In this document: piece by piece, positions 33,140 through 41,167 of the stretch
Position numbering within the stretch: position 1 is the first letter of the stretch
Layout: each line of letters opens with the position of its first letter
Assembly (NCBI GenBank): GCA_002482535.1
Contig: DLGE01000001.1
Span: 593,513 to 657,512 of the forward strand
Direction of reading: 5' to 3'
Length of the DNA stretch: 64,000 nucleotides
Source of the DNA: Peptococcaceae bacterium UBA7702
GTDB taxonomy: Bacteria; Bacillota; Dehalobacteriia; UBA7702
The notes under the pieces: generated by a model
What the model was told of the DNA's origin: nothing
Database searches by the model: none
What the model saw: the letters and a program-made list of their open reading frames with translations, nothing else
Translations under genes and position numbers: made by a program

Positions 33140-34102
33140 TTAAACCTTTATGTCCTTGGCCTTATCGTCTTTGAATTTTCCCGCGTTCTTTTCTTCGTAA
33201 ACTTTGATGGCATGATAGAAAAGCCGGTTTATGGGCGTTTCTATACCCAAATCTTCACCGAGACGCAATACCTTCCCGGCGAACATTTCCACTTCCGTCT
33301 CCCTGCCGTTTTCAATGTCCTGTAAGGTGGAGGGTTTATTATCAAAGGGCAATCGCCGGATGGTTTCTTCCTGGCCTTCGATATCCGTCTCATTGAGGTC
33401 GATGTTGAGACGGTTGGCGATGGCCACCACTTCCCTCATGGCCTCCCTGCGAATGATATTGGCGTGGTCACTAAAATGGAAGACGCCGTAGGGAATCCCC
33501 AAAAGCGCGCAAGTTTGATTTTCACCGACATTGCACATGAATTTGAACCACAGTCCCCTGACCATATCGGGATCAATGGCATAGCGGATACCGCAATCGT
33601 CGAATAAGGACTTGACCCGCAAAACACGCTCCGACAGCGTATCGTTTTTCGCTTCCCCAAAATGCACCCCGCCCACGTCGGCGTTATATCGGGCGATGCC
33701 GTCCTTCATCGACGCGGACACTCTCATATAAGCATAGAGCACACGCTCTGCGCCATATGCGGCGGCGACGATCTCTTCACTGTCCACACCGTTCAAGATG
33801 GGTAAAATCAGGGTATCCGGCCCTACTTGGTTCTTAATATCAGCAAGAGCTTGTTTCAGCCCCGTATATTTCACTGCGATGATCACCAGATCGGCGGGGT
33901 CGTTTTCCTCTGCCGGAGAAATCAACGTAAAACGGTGGCGGACGCCGTTGATGGTGACGCCCTCACGTTCAATCCGTGCTTTTCGGCTGCCCTCAGCCAA
34001 AACCCTGAAACAGCCTTTTTTTAAGTAAGCGTCAAGGGAAGGCGCAAAATAGCAACCCATGGCACCCAGGCCGATCAAGGTGACTTTTTCTATTTTTTTC
34101 AT
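33140..34102 (-). CDS. panE: 2-dehydropantoate 2-reductase (ketopantoate reductase)
   Basis: About 320 residues from ATG 34102; an ATG ten codons upstream (34132) lies inside the preceding gene and lacks a site, while AGGA sits 10-11 bases before 34102. N-terminal Rossmann motif L-I-G-L-G-A-M-G. N-G-V-D-S-E near 105 and the C-terminal helical domain with K-F-M-C-N-V-G-E-N-Q and P-S-T-L-Q-D-I-E-N-G-R-E-T-E-V match the ApbA/PanE family, including the catalytic Lys and Glu. It reduces ketopantoate to pantoate with NADPH for CoA synthesis, though some paralogues use other 2-keto acids. Confidence 0.87.
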   Translation of the reverse strand: MKKIEKVTLIGLGAMGCYFAPSLDAYLKKGCFRVLAEGSRKARIEREGVTINGVRHRFTLISPAEENDPADLVIIAVKYTGLKQALADIKNQVGPDTLILPILNGVDSEEIVAAAYGAERVLYAYMRVSASMKDGIARYNADVGGVHFGEAKNDTLSERVLRVKSLFDDCGIRYAIDPDMVRGLWFKFMCNVGENQTCALLGIPYGVFHFSDHANIIRREAMREVVAIANRLNIDLNETDIEGQEETIRRLPFDNKPSTLQDIENGRETEVEMFAGKVLRLGEDLGIETPINRLFYHAIKVYEEKNAGKFKDDKAKDIKV

Positions 34103-34115
34103 ACATTTCACATTC

Positions 34116-35960
34116 CTATCGCATTTTTTCATTCAGGTACACGGCGTTTAAATCCAGATTGTAATAGGTATTTTGCTCGTCGGGGCCGATATAGCCATCG
34201 ATAAATTGAAATACCACAAGGGCCTCAAGCTCGTCGGTGTCGATGCGCAATGACAGATCCTCCAGCGGGGTCGCTTTCGTGTGTGAACCGGGATGCGCTT
34301 GGACGATCTGTTCTAAGAAGGAAGCAAAGTTCTCTTCCACGACGGTTTTGCCCTCTGTTACGATTTTCAAGGTCGGGAGCCCGTTATTGGCATCGGTGAT
34401 CCAGTAGAGCTCATAAGTACCGTAATCCCCCGTTACCGTTACAGCCTCATCACCGGTCATATCCATGGAATTGAAAACCACTGCCCAACGGTAAGCGCTA
34501 ACATCAAGGGCCGTAGAAGATAAATAGACCGAAGTAACGAAAGTATCGCCGTCCCGACCTTCCGAAGCCCAGGTTTGTTCAAAACCAAGTTTTTCTTTGA
34601 AGATGTCCCCTCTTTCCAACGCCGAATCAAACCAGGAAGGCAGTTTGTCTCCGGGGAAACCGGCAAGGTAGACCACGGCATCGGTGATGTTTTCACGAAC
34701 CTCAATATTTGGTTCTTGGGTCACGGAAACGAGTTCATGATCCTGTAATATATTTTCCTCCGTCAACAGCGTTGTCAGGCGGTTCGTCTGGGCGGCGATG
34801 GTCGTCGGCTGATAGCCGATGAAAGGCAGGACAGAAACAACCGCCAAAACACAGATGAGAAAGAGAATGGGCAAATAAGCCCCGCTTTTTTTGATCAGAA
34901 GTAAAACTGAAGATATCGCGGCAATCAGCCAAAGCAGGATGAAGTAATATTCACTGATTTTCAGCCCCGCCGCGCCCAAGGCCACGATCAGCGCCCAAGC
35001 TTCAAAAATCAGGATCACCAAGGCGCCGATGGGATAAAAGCGCCGGTAAAAGCCGGCGATGACCGTTTTATGATGGGTCACCATCAAATAGAGCCACAAG
35101 CCGCCTAAGGTGTAGGTGGCGGCAATGCCGAATAATTGAGTAAAGGAGGTATGCATCCCACCCAAAACAGTTTTCAGCGCCCAACCCAGCAAAACAAGGG
35201 TTAAGGCAATAAAGACGGGGATCAGAATATAACCAAAAAGAATTTCAATGAAACGGGGCTGGGTTTGGGCAACGGCGCGCTGGTCATCCACGCGTTGCTG
35301 GCGAAAATCAGGAAAATAGCCGAGGAAAATTGAATAGCCAATAAAGCCGGAGACAACGCCGAGATGCCCATAGATGCTATGGGCCAAGCCATCGAAAACT
35401 AAGGTCTCAAGGGCGGCGACAATCAGCGACGAACCCGCCATAATCACGCCGCCGTAAAGCAAAGCGATAAAGAAAGCCTTATGGGTCATAAAGAAGGACC
35501 GGGCCACGTCCGATTCCTCTTTGGGATAGGCCGCCAAGATGATAAAAAGCAGCAAACTGACGCTCATGGCCACGATCATACGGCCTGCCGCCAGATCGGA
35601 AACGACAGTCACAGCAGCATCCGCCGGCGACGCGATGCCGCCCCATTGGTATAAGCTAAAAAACGCGATCGCGGCCGCGGCCACGCCGCATGCGTTTGCC
35701 GCGATAAAGGAAAGAAAGCTGTCAAAGCGGCTTTGGACGGCTGTGACCAGCATGAAGCTGAACAATGCGGCAAAAGCAAAAGACCAACGAAAACAGCTGA
35801 GCAGAAAATCATAACCCTCCAGGGCCGACCAGCCTAACTCGATCTCCACCATCGTGGTAACGGTAAAAAGGAGAGCACAGGCCATGGATGCGGGAAAGGA
35901 TTGAAAGGATTTCAAAGCTCCTTTTGAGATTTTATAAATAAACTGATTCAGAGGATTCAT
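34116..35960 (-). CDS. DUF4153 multi-spanning membrane protein
   Basis: A 614-residue protein. Residues about 20-400 hold around ten or eleven membrane segments, typical of DUF4153; residues about 410-614 form a soluble, probably extracellular domain. It starts behind GAGAGGTGATCCC. The family is of unknown function and is common in Firmicutes and Bacteroidetes. The following ketopantoate reductase gene starts near its stop, so the two are probably cotranscribed. Confidence 0.8.
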   Translation of the reverse strand: MNPLNQFIYKISKGALKSFQSFPASMACALLFTVTTMVEIELGWSALEGYDFLLSCFRWSFAFAALFSFMLVTAVQSRFDSFLSFIAANACGVAAAAIAFFSLYQWGGIASPADAAVTVVSDLAAGRMIVAMSVSLLLFIILAAYPKEESDVARSFFMTHKAFFIALLYGGVIMAGSSLIVAALETLVFDGLAHSIYGHLGVVSGFIGYSIFLGYFPDFRQQRVDDQRAVAQTQPRFIEILFGYILIPVFIALTLVLLGWALKTVLGGMHTSFTQLFGIAATYTLGGLWLYLMVTHHKTVIAGFYRRFYPIGALVILIFEAWALIVALGAAGLKISEYYFILLWLIAAISSVLLLIKKSGAYLPILFLICVLAVVSVLPFIGYQPTTIAAQTNRLTTLLTEENILQDHELVSVTQEPNIEVRENITDAVVYLAGFPGDKLPSWFDSALERGDIFKEKLGFEQTWASEGRDGDTFVTSVYLSSTALDVSAYRWAVVFNSMDMTGDEAVTVTGDYGTYELYWITDANNGLPTLKIVTEGKTVVEENFASFLEQIVQAHPGSHTKATPLEDLSLRIDTDELEALVVFQFIDGYIGPDEQNTYYNLDLNAVYLNEKMR

Positions 35961-36050
35961 GGGATCACCTCTCTCAATATTTTTCGCTTTGTGGCACAGG
36001 GAAACAGGAACCGTCTTGAGGATTCTTTTTAGATGATTGCAGCCCCACTT

Positions 36051-36455
36051 TTAGCTGCGGCGGCGAATGGCGATCAGTTCCCAAATATCCGCCAAAATTT
36101 CGCCGTTTTTTACCTCTATCATCAGCCATTTTTGCCCCATACTTATTTTTGTATCCAAATAAAGATCACGAACCGCGGCGGTAAAAGATGGCAAAATCAG
36201 TTCCATCTCGGCTTTTTCCCGCTCTCCGATCACGATAAGGGCAGTAAACTCCCCTTCTCCCGGATAGAGGGTACATAAAGCCCGCCCCGCTTTTTTATAC
36301 TTTAAATTCCAGCCGGGCTGCATCGGACATTTACTGTATGTCATCAGCGGCTTCACCTGATACTGTGTCTCAATGCCATCACAAAGCCGGTTCCATAAGG
36401 GGTTTTTGACGTAGGCGTCCATCTGGTCACGGGTGGGTTTTGCCAATGCTTCCAT
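36051..36455 (-). CDS. DUF3788 family protein
   Basis: A 134-residue cytosolic protein from ATG 36455, 9 bases after AAAGGA. It has the family pattern: P-L-W-N-x-L-C early, G-W-N-L-K-Y-K-K-A-G-R-A-L-C-T-L-Y-P in the middle, a T-A-L-I-V-I-G segment, and W-L-M-I-E-V-K-N near the end. Function unknown; the fold is small alpha/beta. It follows the NapH-like gene by 20 bp. Confidence 0.8.
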   Translation of the reverse strand: MEALAKPTRDQMDAYVKNPLWNRLCDGIETQYQVKPLMTYSKCPMQPGWNLKYKKAGRALCTLYPGEGEFTALIVIGEREKAEMELILPSFTAAVRDLYLDTKISMGQKWLMIEVKNGEILADIWELIAIRRRS

Positions 36456-36475
36456 TTTTAAATTCCTTTCCATTG

Positions 36476-37363
36476 TTATTCCTCAGCCAAAGGTACCGTA
36501 AATTCCTCTTTTTTCAAGGGGAGATTAGAGGTGATGGCCTTTTCCGGGCAAGCAGTGATACAGTCGCCGCAGCGGATACATTCCGCGCTGTTGATGTTCT
36601 TTGTCACTGCCACGTTCATTTTACATTGTTTTTCACAGGTCTTGCAGCCAGTGCATCGGACGTCGTCAATCTTCAGCCGGTAAAAGCTAATTTTGTTAAA
36701 AAGCGCGTAAAACGCGCCCAAAGGACAGATATATTTACAAAAAGGCCGGTAAACGAAAACCGAACCGATGACGGTAACAAGGAGCAGCAGAACTTTCCAG
36801 TCAAATAAAACCCCCGCCATGGCCCGTAAACTTTCATTTTCGAGCAAAAGCGGAATGCCCCCTTCTAAGGTGCCGGCGGGGCAGATCCATTTACAAAAAT
36901 AAGGCGTGCCGCTACCGAAAGCGTCGGTCAAAAGCAGCGGTAAAAGGATCACGAAGACTGCCAGAATCAGGTATTTCAGATAGCGCAAAGGCCGGTCCAC
37001 TTTTTCGGCAATATGTAGCTTCGGCGTCGGTATTTTATAAAGCAGATCCTGAAAAAAGCCGAAGGGACAAAGAAAGCCGCAGATCAAACGGCCAAAAAGA
37101 ACGCCGAAAAGGATCATGATGCCGGCGACATAATAGGAAAAAGAAAATTTTCTGTCCGCCAGCACGGACTGCAAGGCGCCGATGGGGCAAGACCCCGCCG
37201 CCGCCGGGCAGGAATAACAGTTTAACCCCGGCACACAAAAGCTTTTGCTTCCCCCCTGATGAATCCGCCCCTTGGGAAAATTCTGCAAAAAGGGGTTGCT
37301 GAATACCGTTGCCAAGACCTGGACGAACCGGCGGTTTTGAATCAGTTGCCACAATCGTTTCAT
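36476..37363 (-). CDS. NapH/NosR-type polytopic 4Fe-4S membrane protein
   Basis: A 295-residue protein from ATG 37363 behind GGTGAGC. It has four to five membrane segments, two C-x-x-x-C-P clusters next to membrane segments (C-G-F-L-C-P-F-G-F-F and C-K-Y-I-C-P-L-G-A), and two C-terminal ferredoxin motifs, C-T-G-C-K-T-C-E-K-Q-C and C-I-R-C-G-D-C-I-T-A-C-P. A further Cys group lies near residue 47 (C-Y-S-C-P...C-P-I-G-A). The family passes electrons between quinol or cytosolic donors and extracytoplasmic redox partners. It lies directly after the TlpA and CXXC genes, forming a redox operon. Confidence 0.88.
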   Translation of the reverse strand: MKRLWQLIQNRRFVQVLATVFSNPFLQNFPKGRIHQGGSKSFCVPGLNCYSCPAAAGSCPIGALQSVLADRKFSFSYYVAGIMILFGVLFGRLICGFLCPFGFFQDLLYKIPTPKLHIAEKVDRPLRYLKYLILAVFVILLPLLLTDAFGSGTPYFCKWICPAGTLEGGIPLLLENESLRAMAGVLFDWKVLLLLVTVIGSVFVYRPFCKYICPLGAFYALFNKISFYRLKIDDVRCTGCKTCEKQCKMNVAVTKNINSAECIRCGDCITACPEKAITSNLPLKKEEFTVPLAEE

Positions 37364-37367
37364 AAGC

Positions 37368-37502
37368 TCACCCGATCCCAATACATTCCAAACAGATATG
37401 GGCGGCTTTTTTCAAAACCACAAGGGTTTCTCCTCTGGCAACGCCGTAGAGGAGAAAAGCCGCGGCGATAACCAAAAGGAAATATTTTAAATTGCTCATC
37501 AT
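37368..37502 (-). CDS. CD1871A-family small CXXC membrane protein
   Basis: About 44 residues, from one of two adjacent ATGs (37502 or 37499). A single membrane segment (about 5-20) is followed by Y-G-V-A-R-G-E-x-x-V-V-L-K-K-A and the terminal I-C-L-E-C-I-G-I-G. That ending is characteristic of the CD1871A CXXC family found beside TlpA and NapH-like genes. The binding site is weak, and a longer form from inside the tlpA gene is possible. It probably takes part in thiol/electron transfer. Confidence 0.8.
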   Translation of the reverse strand: MMSNLKYFLLVIAAAFLLYGVARGETLVVLKKAAHICLECIGIG

Positions 37503-37524
37503 TTTTAAATGCCCATGATCCATA

Positions 37525-38067
37525 TTACGGTAACTGCGCCAAGCGATCCTCAATCAGCCCCAGATAGGCGTCGGCAATGGTATCGCCGCCCCGGGCCACA
37601 CCCACCTGGGGATCACCTACGAGGTTTCCCGCGTTATCCACAAAAACGGTGGTGGGATAAGCAGAAACCAGGCTCAGCAAAGAATCGTTCAGTTTTTCAT
37701 CGGGGATCAGAACCTGAAAAGTACAGCCGTTCTCCTCCAAAATATCTTCGGCAGTGCTTGCTTCACTGTCCCCGTCAACGCAAATCGTGATCATATTCAC
37801 GCCTGCCGGCAGGTTATCGTATACTTCCTGCAAATCCGGCATTTCGTCAAGACAGTATCCACACCAGGTGGTCCAGATATTGACCATGGTTAAATCATAG
37901 TCTTTTAGGTTGTCTTGGCTGAAGGTATCACCGGTCAGTGTTACCGCGGAAAAATCAGACATCACCCCGGTGCCGCTTTGGCTTTGCTCTTCCGTATTGC
38001 CGCAGGCGGTCACCGCCAGCAGCGCGGCGCAGATCAGAATCATAACCATCCATTTTTTTACTTTCAT
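37525..38067 (-). CDS. TlpA/ResA-like thioredoxin-fold lipoprotein
   Basis: A 180-residue protein from ATG 38067 behind GAGGTG. The signal sequence ends in lipobox V-T-A-C. The thioredoxin fold follows (about 38-175), with the active site W-C-G-Y-C in N-I-W-T-T-W-C-G-Y-C-L-D-E-M-P and cis-Pro in A-Y-P-T-T-V-F-V. It is an extracytoplasmic thiol-disulfide oxidoreductase. It heads the TlpA-CXXC-NapH-like gene set, whose membrane proteins may supply its electrons. Confidence 0.9.
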   Translation of the reverse strand: MKVKKWMVMILICAALLAVTACGNTEEQSQSGTGVMSDFSAVTLTGDTFSQDNLKDYDLTMVNIWTTWCGYCLDEMPDLQEVYDNLPAGVNMITICVDGDSEASTAEDILEENGCTFQVLIPDEKLNDSLLSLVSAYPTTVFVDNAGNLVGDPQVGVARGGDTIADAYLGLIEDRLAQLP

Positions 38068-38092
38068 AAACACACCTCATTTTTCTCTGCTC

Positions 38093-38123
38093 CTTCAAAA
38101 ACCGGATCGCCACGTTTTTGAAG
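38093..38123 (-). terminator. Hairpin between the amidohydrolase and tlpA-like genes
   Basis: CTTCAAAAAC and GTTTTTGAAG form a perfect 10-bp stem with an 11-nt loop. The T run is inside the stem rather than after it, so its action as a terminator is uncertain. Confidence 0.4.
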
Positions 38124-38145
38124 ATCAGGAATCAGTTGCAAAATA

Positions 38146-39708
38146 CTATATCTTTTTGGAGCTGAGCAAGCCCTTTAATACCATGCTTACCCAACTGTTC
38201 TTCTGTCTTTCATAGGGCTTTCCGCCTAAAATCAATTCCTCGACGGCAATGTCTTTCAAGTTTTCTTTTGGCACATCATAGGGATTGTTGGCCAAAATCA
38301 CCATATCGGCGATGTTACCGGCCTTCAGCGTTCCCCGTTCCCCTTCGTCAAAGGTCGTCCAATAGCCGTTGTACGTTACCATTCTGAGGGCTTCCGCCAA
38401 GGTCAACGCCTGCTCCTTAACGGGATGATTCACCGCGTTATGGAGCCAAAGCAGCGGGTTCGGATCGGTGCAGGGAGCGTCGCTGCCGGCGGAAATCACA
38501 ATACCGCGGTCAACAAAGCTGCGCAGGGGATTCAATTGTTCCTCCCGGGCGCCGAGAATCTCCTTTAAATACCAGTCGGGCTCTTGAGGCCAAACGATAA
38601 AGGAGGTTTGCATAGGAATCTGAATTTGATACTGACGGCAGATCTCCAGCCCTTCCTCCGTGGGCAAACAGGCGTGAATAATGCCATGGCGGTGATCGTC
38701 CCGGGGGTAATCGTCAAGGGCGGCTTTTAGCGCCCTGGTCGCCTGGTCAAAGGCAGCGTCGCCGATGGCGTGCATTTCGATTTGCAAACCGCGGCGGTTG
38801 GCCTTTTTGCAAAAGTCCGTGACCTCCGCGTCGCTGTAATAAAGCACCCCTTTGCTCTTGGTGCCTTCATATGGTTCTTTCAGCGCGGCATCCATGGAGC
38901 CATAACAGCCGTCCAGAGCCGTTACAAAACAGCCGCCGATCCGAGGCAGACGCTTTTTTTCCACCTTATCCGTATCCATGGTCTGGAAAAAAAGACGCAT
39001 CTGAAAACCGCCGCTGAGGCCGCGCCCCACATAGCGTTCGAGATCCACGTCCAGATCTTTGGGAAAACCGACGCCGCTCACGGTATGGATCATGCCGATG
39101 CCCCGGGCCGCCATGTAGTCAATGGCTTTTTGCATGGACTTCACCAGATCCCATAGGGAAACAGTGCTGCTGACATAGTCCGTAGCGGCAAAGAAAGCTT
39201 CCTGGTTCATTTCCCCGCTGTCCGGGTTATAACCCCTTAGAGATTTCACCTTTTCCGGCAGTTGATTTAAGAGCACCGTATTGACGATACAGGCGTGACC
39301 GTCATACTTTGCCACCATGATCGGGCGGCTGTCAGAAACGTCATCAAGATCGCTTCGGGATAGCAGCTTTCTCTCGGCAACGGAATGGGGCGAAGCGCCG
39401 AAAGCAATCACGGCTTTGGCCTTTGTTTTCGGCAGGAATTCCCTGATTTTTTCTTTCATCACTTCATTGCTGCGCACATCCATAACATTGAGACCGGCGT
39501 TGAACAGCGCCATGCTCGCGAAATGAATGTGGGTATCGACAAAGGAAGGCAACAGAGCGCGACTCCCCAATTCACGTACGTGGTGACCTTGATATGCCGC
39601 CGGCAGGTCATTGCCGACGAACATAATTTTGCCGTGATCCTCCACCAGATAGCGGTAAATGTTGTTTTGGCTGTCGCAAGTCAAAATGGTTCCCTGATAA
39701 ATCTTCAT
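38146..39708 (-). CDS. Amidohydrolase family protein (YtcJ-like, amidohydro_3)
   Basis: A 520-residue metal-dependent hydrolase from ATG 39708, 7 bases after AGGAGG. N-terminal composite domain, then the metal-binding H-x-H in V-D-T-H-I-H-F-A near residue 65. Later landmarks are I-E-M-H-A-I-G-D-A-A, H-G-I-I-H-A-C-L and S-A-G-S-D-A-P-C-T-D-P-N-P. The C-terminal end matches the L-K-A-G-N-I-A-D-M-V-I-L element of YtcJ-like enzymes. Substrate not known. Cytosolic, single gene. Confidence 0.87.
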   Translation of the reverse strand: MKIYQGTILTCDSQNNIYRYLVEDHGKIMFVGNDLPAAYQGHHVRELGSRALLPSFVDTHIHFASMALFNAGLNVMDVRSNEVMKEKIREFLPKTKAKAVIAFGASPHSVAERKLLSRSDLDDVSDSRPIMVAKYDGHACIVNTVLLNQLPEKVKSLRGYNPDSGEMNQEAFFAATDYVSSTVSLWDLVKSMQKAIDYMAARGIGMIHTVSGVGFPKDLDVDLERYVGRGLSGGFQMRLFFQTMDTDKVEKKRLPRIGGCFVTALDGCYGSMDAALKEPYEGTKSKGVLYYSDAEVTDFCKKANRRGLQIEMHAIGDAAFDQATRALKAALDDYPRDDHRHGIIHACLPTEEGLEICRQYQIQIPMQTSFIVWPQEPDWYLKEILGAREEQLNPLRSFVDRGIVISAGSDAPCTDPNPLLWLHNAVNHPVKEQALTLAEALRMVTYNGYWTTFDEGERGTLKAGNIADMVILANNPYDVPKENLKDIAVEELILGGKPYERQKNSWVSMVLKGLLSSKKI

Positions 39709-39939
39709 CGTGACGCCTCCTGAAAAATATTGATTGCTCTGCACTTTCCCATCATAAGGCCCCTTTTACCTCTTTTTATAATCATTTGTAAGAGGCATCC
39801 TGGGAAAAGATGCCCGATAAGACTTTAAATGGTCAGGATCGCCGGTATGACCGTTATGGCCGCAGGGAAAATCAAGGTATCGACGGTGATCAAACCGATG
39901 TTTGGCTTTCCCCGTTGCCTTTTCACTTCATTCTTTTTT

Positions 39940-40290
39940 TCATTTTCCCGCTTCAAAATCCCTTTCGTCAAACTGGGGATAACCGGTTTTTTGACTGAGA
40001 GGTGCTTCCTCCGTCAACGATTCCAAAAAGGAAACTTCCTTTTTCAAGACATCGATTTCTTTTTTTAAACGCCTGATCTCATTGACCCGGCGTATATAGC
40101 GCACCGTGCCCAGCGTCGCCACAATCACCGCCCCCAAAGCCGCGGAAACAAAAATGATCAAGGCCTGAGAAGCGGTGAACTCGTAAAAGAGCAGATTGAT
40201 CCCAACCGGTTTTGCGTTTGTCAGCGCAAAAACAGAAATCAGAATCGCAAAAATAAGGCCGACAATAAATAAAACTTGGCTTTTCTGCAT
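39940..40290 (-). CDS. LapA-domain (DUF1049) small membrane protein
   Basis: A 116-residue protein from ATG 40290, 8 bases after AAGGAG; an ATG 17 codons upstream is within a palindrome. Two membrane segments (about 5-25 and 40-62) with A-K-P-V-x-I-N-L-L-F between them, then a coiled coil (about 70-95) ending in a charged tail. This is the LipA-assembly-like LapA/DUF1049 pattern. In Gram-positives its role is unclear. Confidence 0.8.
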   Translation of the reverse strand: MQKSQVLFIVGLIFAILISVFALTNAKPVGINLLFYEFTASQALIIFVSAALGAVIVATLGTVRYIRRVNEIRRLKKEIDVLKKEVSFLESLTEEAPLSQKTGYPQFDERDFEAGK

Positions 40291-40332
40291 CTGTTGTGCT
40301 CCTTCCCTTTGCTCCCTGGGATTTGATTTACC

Positions 40333-40348
40333 CCTGGCCATGGCCAGG
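40333..40348. repeat. Perfect 16-bp palindrome CCTGGCCATGGCCAGG
   Basis: A perfectly self-complementary 16-mer between the ferritin-like gene's terminator and the lapA-like gene. It could be a protein-binding site or part of a leader; nothing links it to a known operator. Confidence 0.5.
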
Positions 40349-40352
40349 CCGG

Positions 40353-40401
40353 ATAAAAGAGGGAGGAATCAAATGCGGCTCCATTCATTTTGCTTCCTCC
40401 C
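40353..40401 (-). terminator. Terminator of the ferritin-like gene
   Basis: On the minus strand GGGAGGAA-(25-nt loop)-TTCCTCCC followed by TCTTTTATC. Confidence 0.7.
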
Positions 40402-40425
40402 TGTTACCTTATGATGATTTAAACG

Positions 40426-40731
40426 TCAGTCTTTGTTCAATTCCTCAATGATTTCTTCCACTTCTTCGGCGCCGTCTTCATAGAAGCCTTCTTCATCCGG
40501 GGCCAATTCCTTTAAAAGCCTCAGAAATTCACCGGCATGGACGCGCTCTTCATCGGCGATATCTTCCAATACCGCAATGGCAAGCTCGTTATCGGTGGAT
40601 TCTGCCAGCTGCATATAAAGCTGTATGGCTTCATATTCCGCGGCAATCATAAATCGAATCGATCTGATCAGTTCTTCATCGCTGATTTTTTCCGTTTTCT
40701 TTCCGGAAAAGGGATGTCCAAATTCAGGCAT
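40426..40731 (-). CDS. Encapsulated-ferritin-like (rubrerythrin-family) two-helix protein
   Basis: A 101-residue protein behind AAAAGGAGG. The core has F-M-I-A-A-E-Y-E-A-I-Q-L-Y near residue 30 and V-L-E-D-I-A-D-E-E-R-V-H-A-G-E-F-L near 60, giving the E-x(2)-Y and E-E-x-x-H ligands of a ferroxidase site. Two helices only, as in the half-ferritin (EncFtn-like) proteins that form ring decamers inside encapsulin shells. The acidic tail E-E-V-E-E-I-I-E-E-L could be a targeting end. No encapsulin gene lies nearby. It has a stem-loop in its leader. Confidence 0.78.
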   Translation of the reverse strand: MPEFGHPFSGKKTEKISDEELIRSIRFMIAAEYEAIQLYMQLAESTDNELAIAVLEDIADEERVHAGEFLRLLKELAPDEEGFYEDGAEEVEEIIEELNKD

Positions 40732-40784
40732 GGTAAAAACCTCCTTTTCATTCAGGCATACTTGCGAACAACAGATATATGGTT

Positions 40785-40829
40785 AAAAAATAGGACATAT
40801 TTCAGGAGCCCTTCTATTCCAATATGTCC
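40785..40829 (-). terminator. Stem-loop with T run in the leader of the ferritin-like gene
   Basis: On the minus strand GGACATATT-(19 nt)-AATATGTCC followed by TATTTTTT. It stands 54 bp before the start codon and downstream of the likely promoter (40898-40926), so it may act as an attenuator or end readthrough from the ger operon. Confidence 0.55.
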
Positions 40830-40845
40830 AAAATGACGCGATTGC

Positions 40846-41021
40846 ATGAAAACAGGGGTCCGTCCTTACGGTTTCAAGGATATTACTTTATAATCTTAAT
40901 TTAGCACATTATAATCATTGTATCAATATGAAAATGAAAATGAGCCGTTTATTTCAAAAACAACAGCGCAGTGAAAGGCGGCAAAATGTCCCATATCATC
41001 AAGAAGAAAGTGGAAACATAA
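40846..41021 (+). pseudogene. Truncated copy of the GNAT gene with its promoter (left repeat)
   Basis: About 160 bp match 45233-45391 at most positions: promoter region (TTTATA-17-TATAAT), ribosome binding site area and the first codons (M-S-H-I-I-K-K), after which the frame ends at K-V-E-T-stop (40986-41021). The rest of the acetyltransferase gene is gone, but a matching terminator follows at 41035. It marks the downstream side of the ger operon. Confidence 0.8.
40898..40926 (-). promoter_or_regulatory. Possible promoter of the ferritin-like gene inside the repeat
   Basis: On the minus strand -35 TTGATA (40921-40926), 17-bp spacer, -10 TAAATT (40898-40903), lying within the truncated GNAT repeat. 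Confidence 0.4.
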
Positions 41022-41034
41022 CGAAAAAACAGAC

Positions 41035-41075
41035 AAAGCACTCTACGATATGATAACGTAGGGTGCTTTGTTTTG
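41035..41075. terminator. Terminator, paralogue of the GNAT gene terminator
   Basis: AAAGCACTCTACG-(9 nt)-CGTAGGGTGCTTT followed by GTTTTG on the plus strand; on the minus strand it is followed by GTCTGTTTTTT and could also end the ger operon. Confidence 0.75.
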
Positions 41076-41167
41076 TATTTCAGTTCACGGATCATTGGGA
41101 ATTTAGCGCTTAGCGCAAAGTTGGATCTGCCATTCTCATTCCGAACATCCGCTCCCAACGATTTCTT

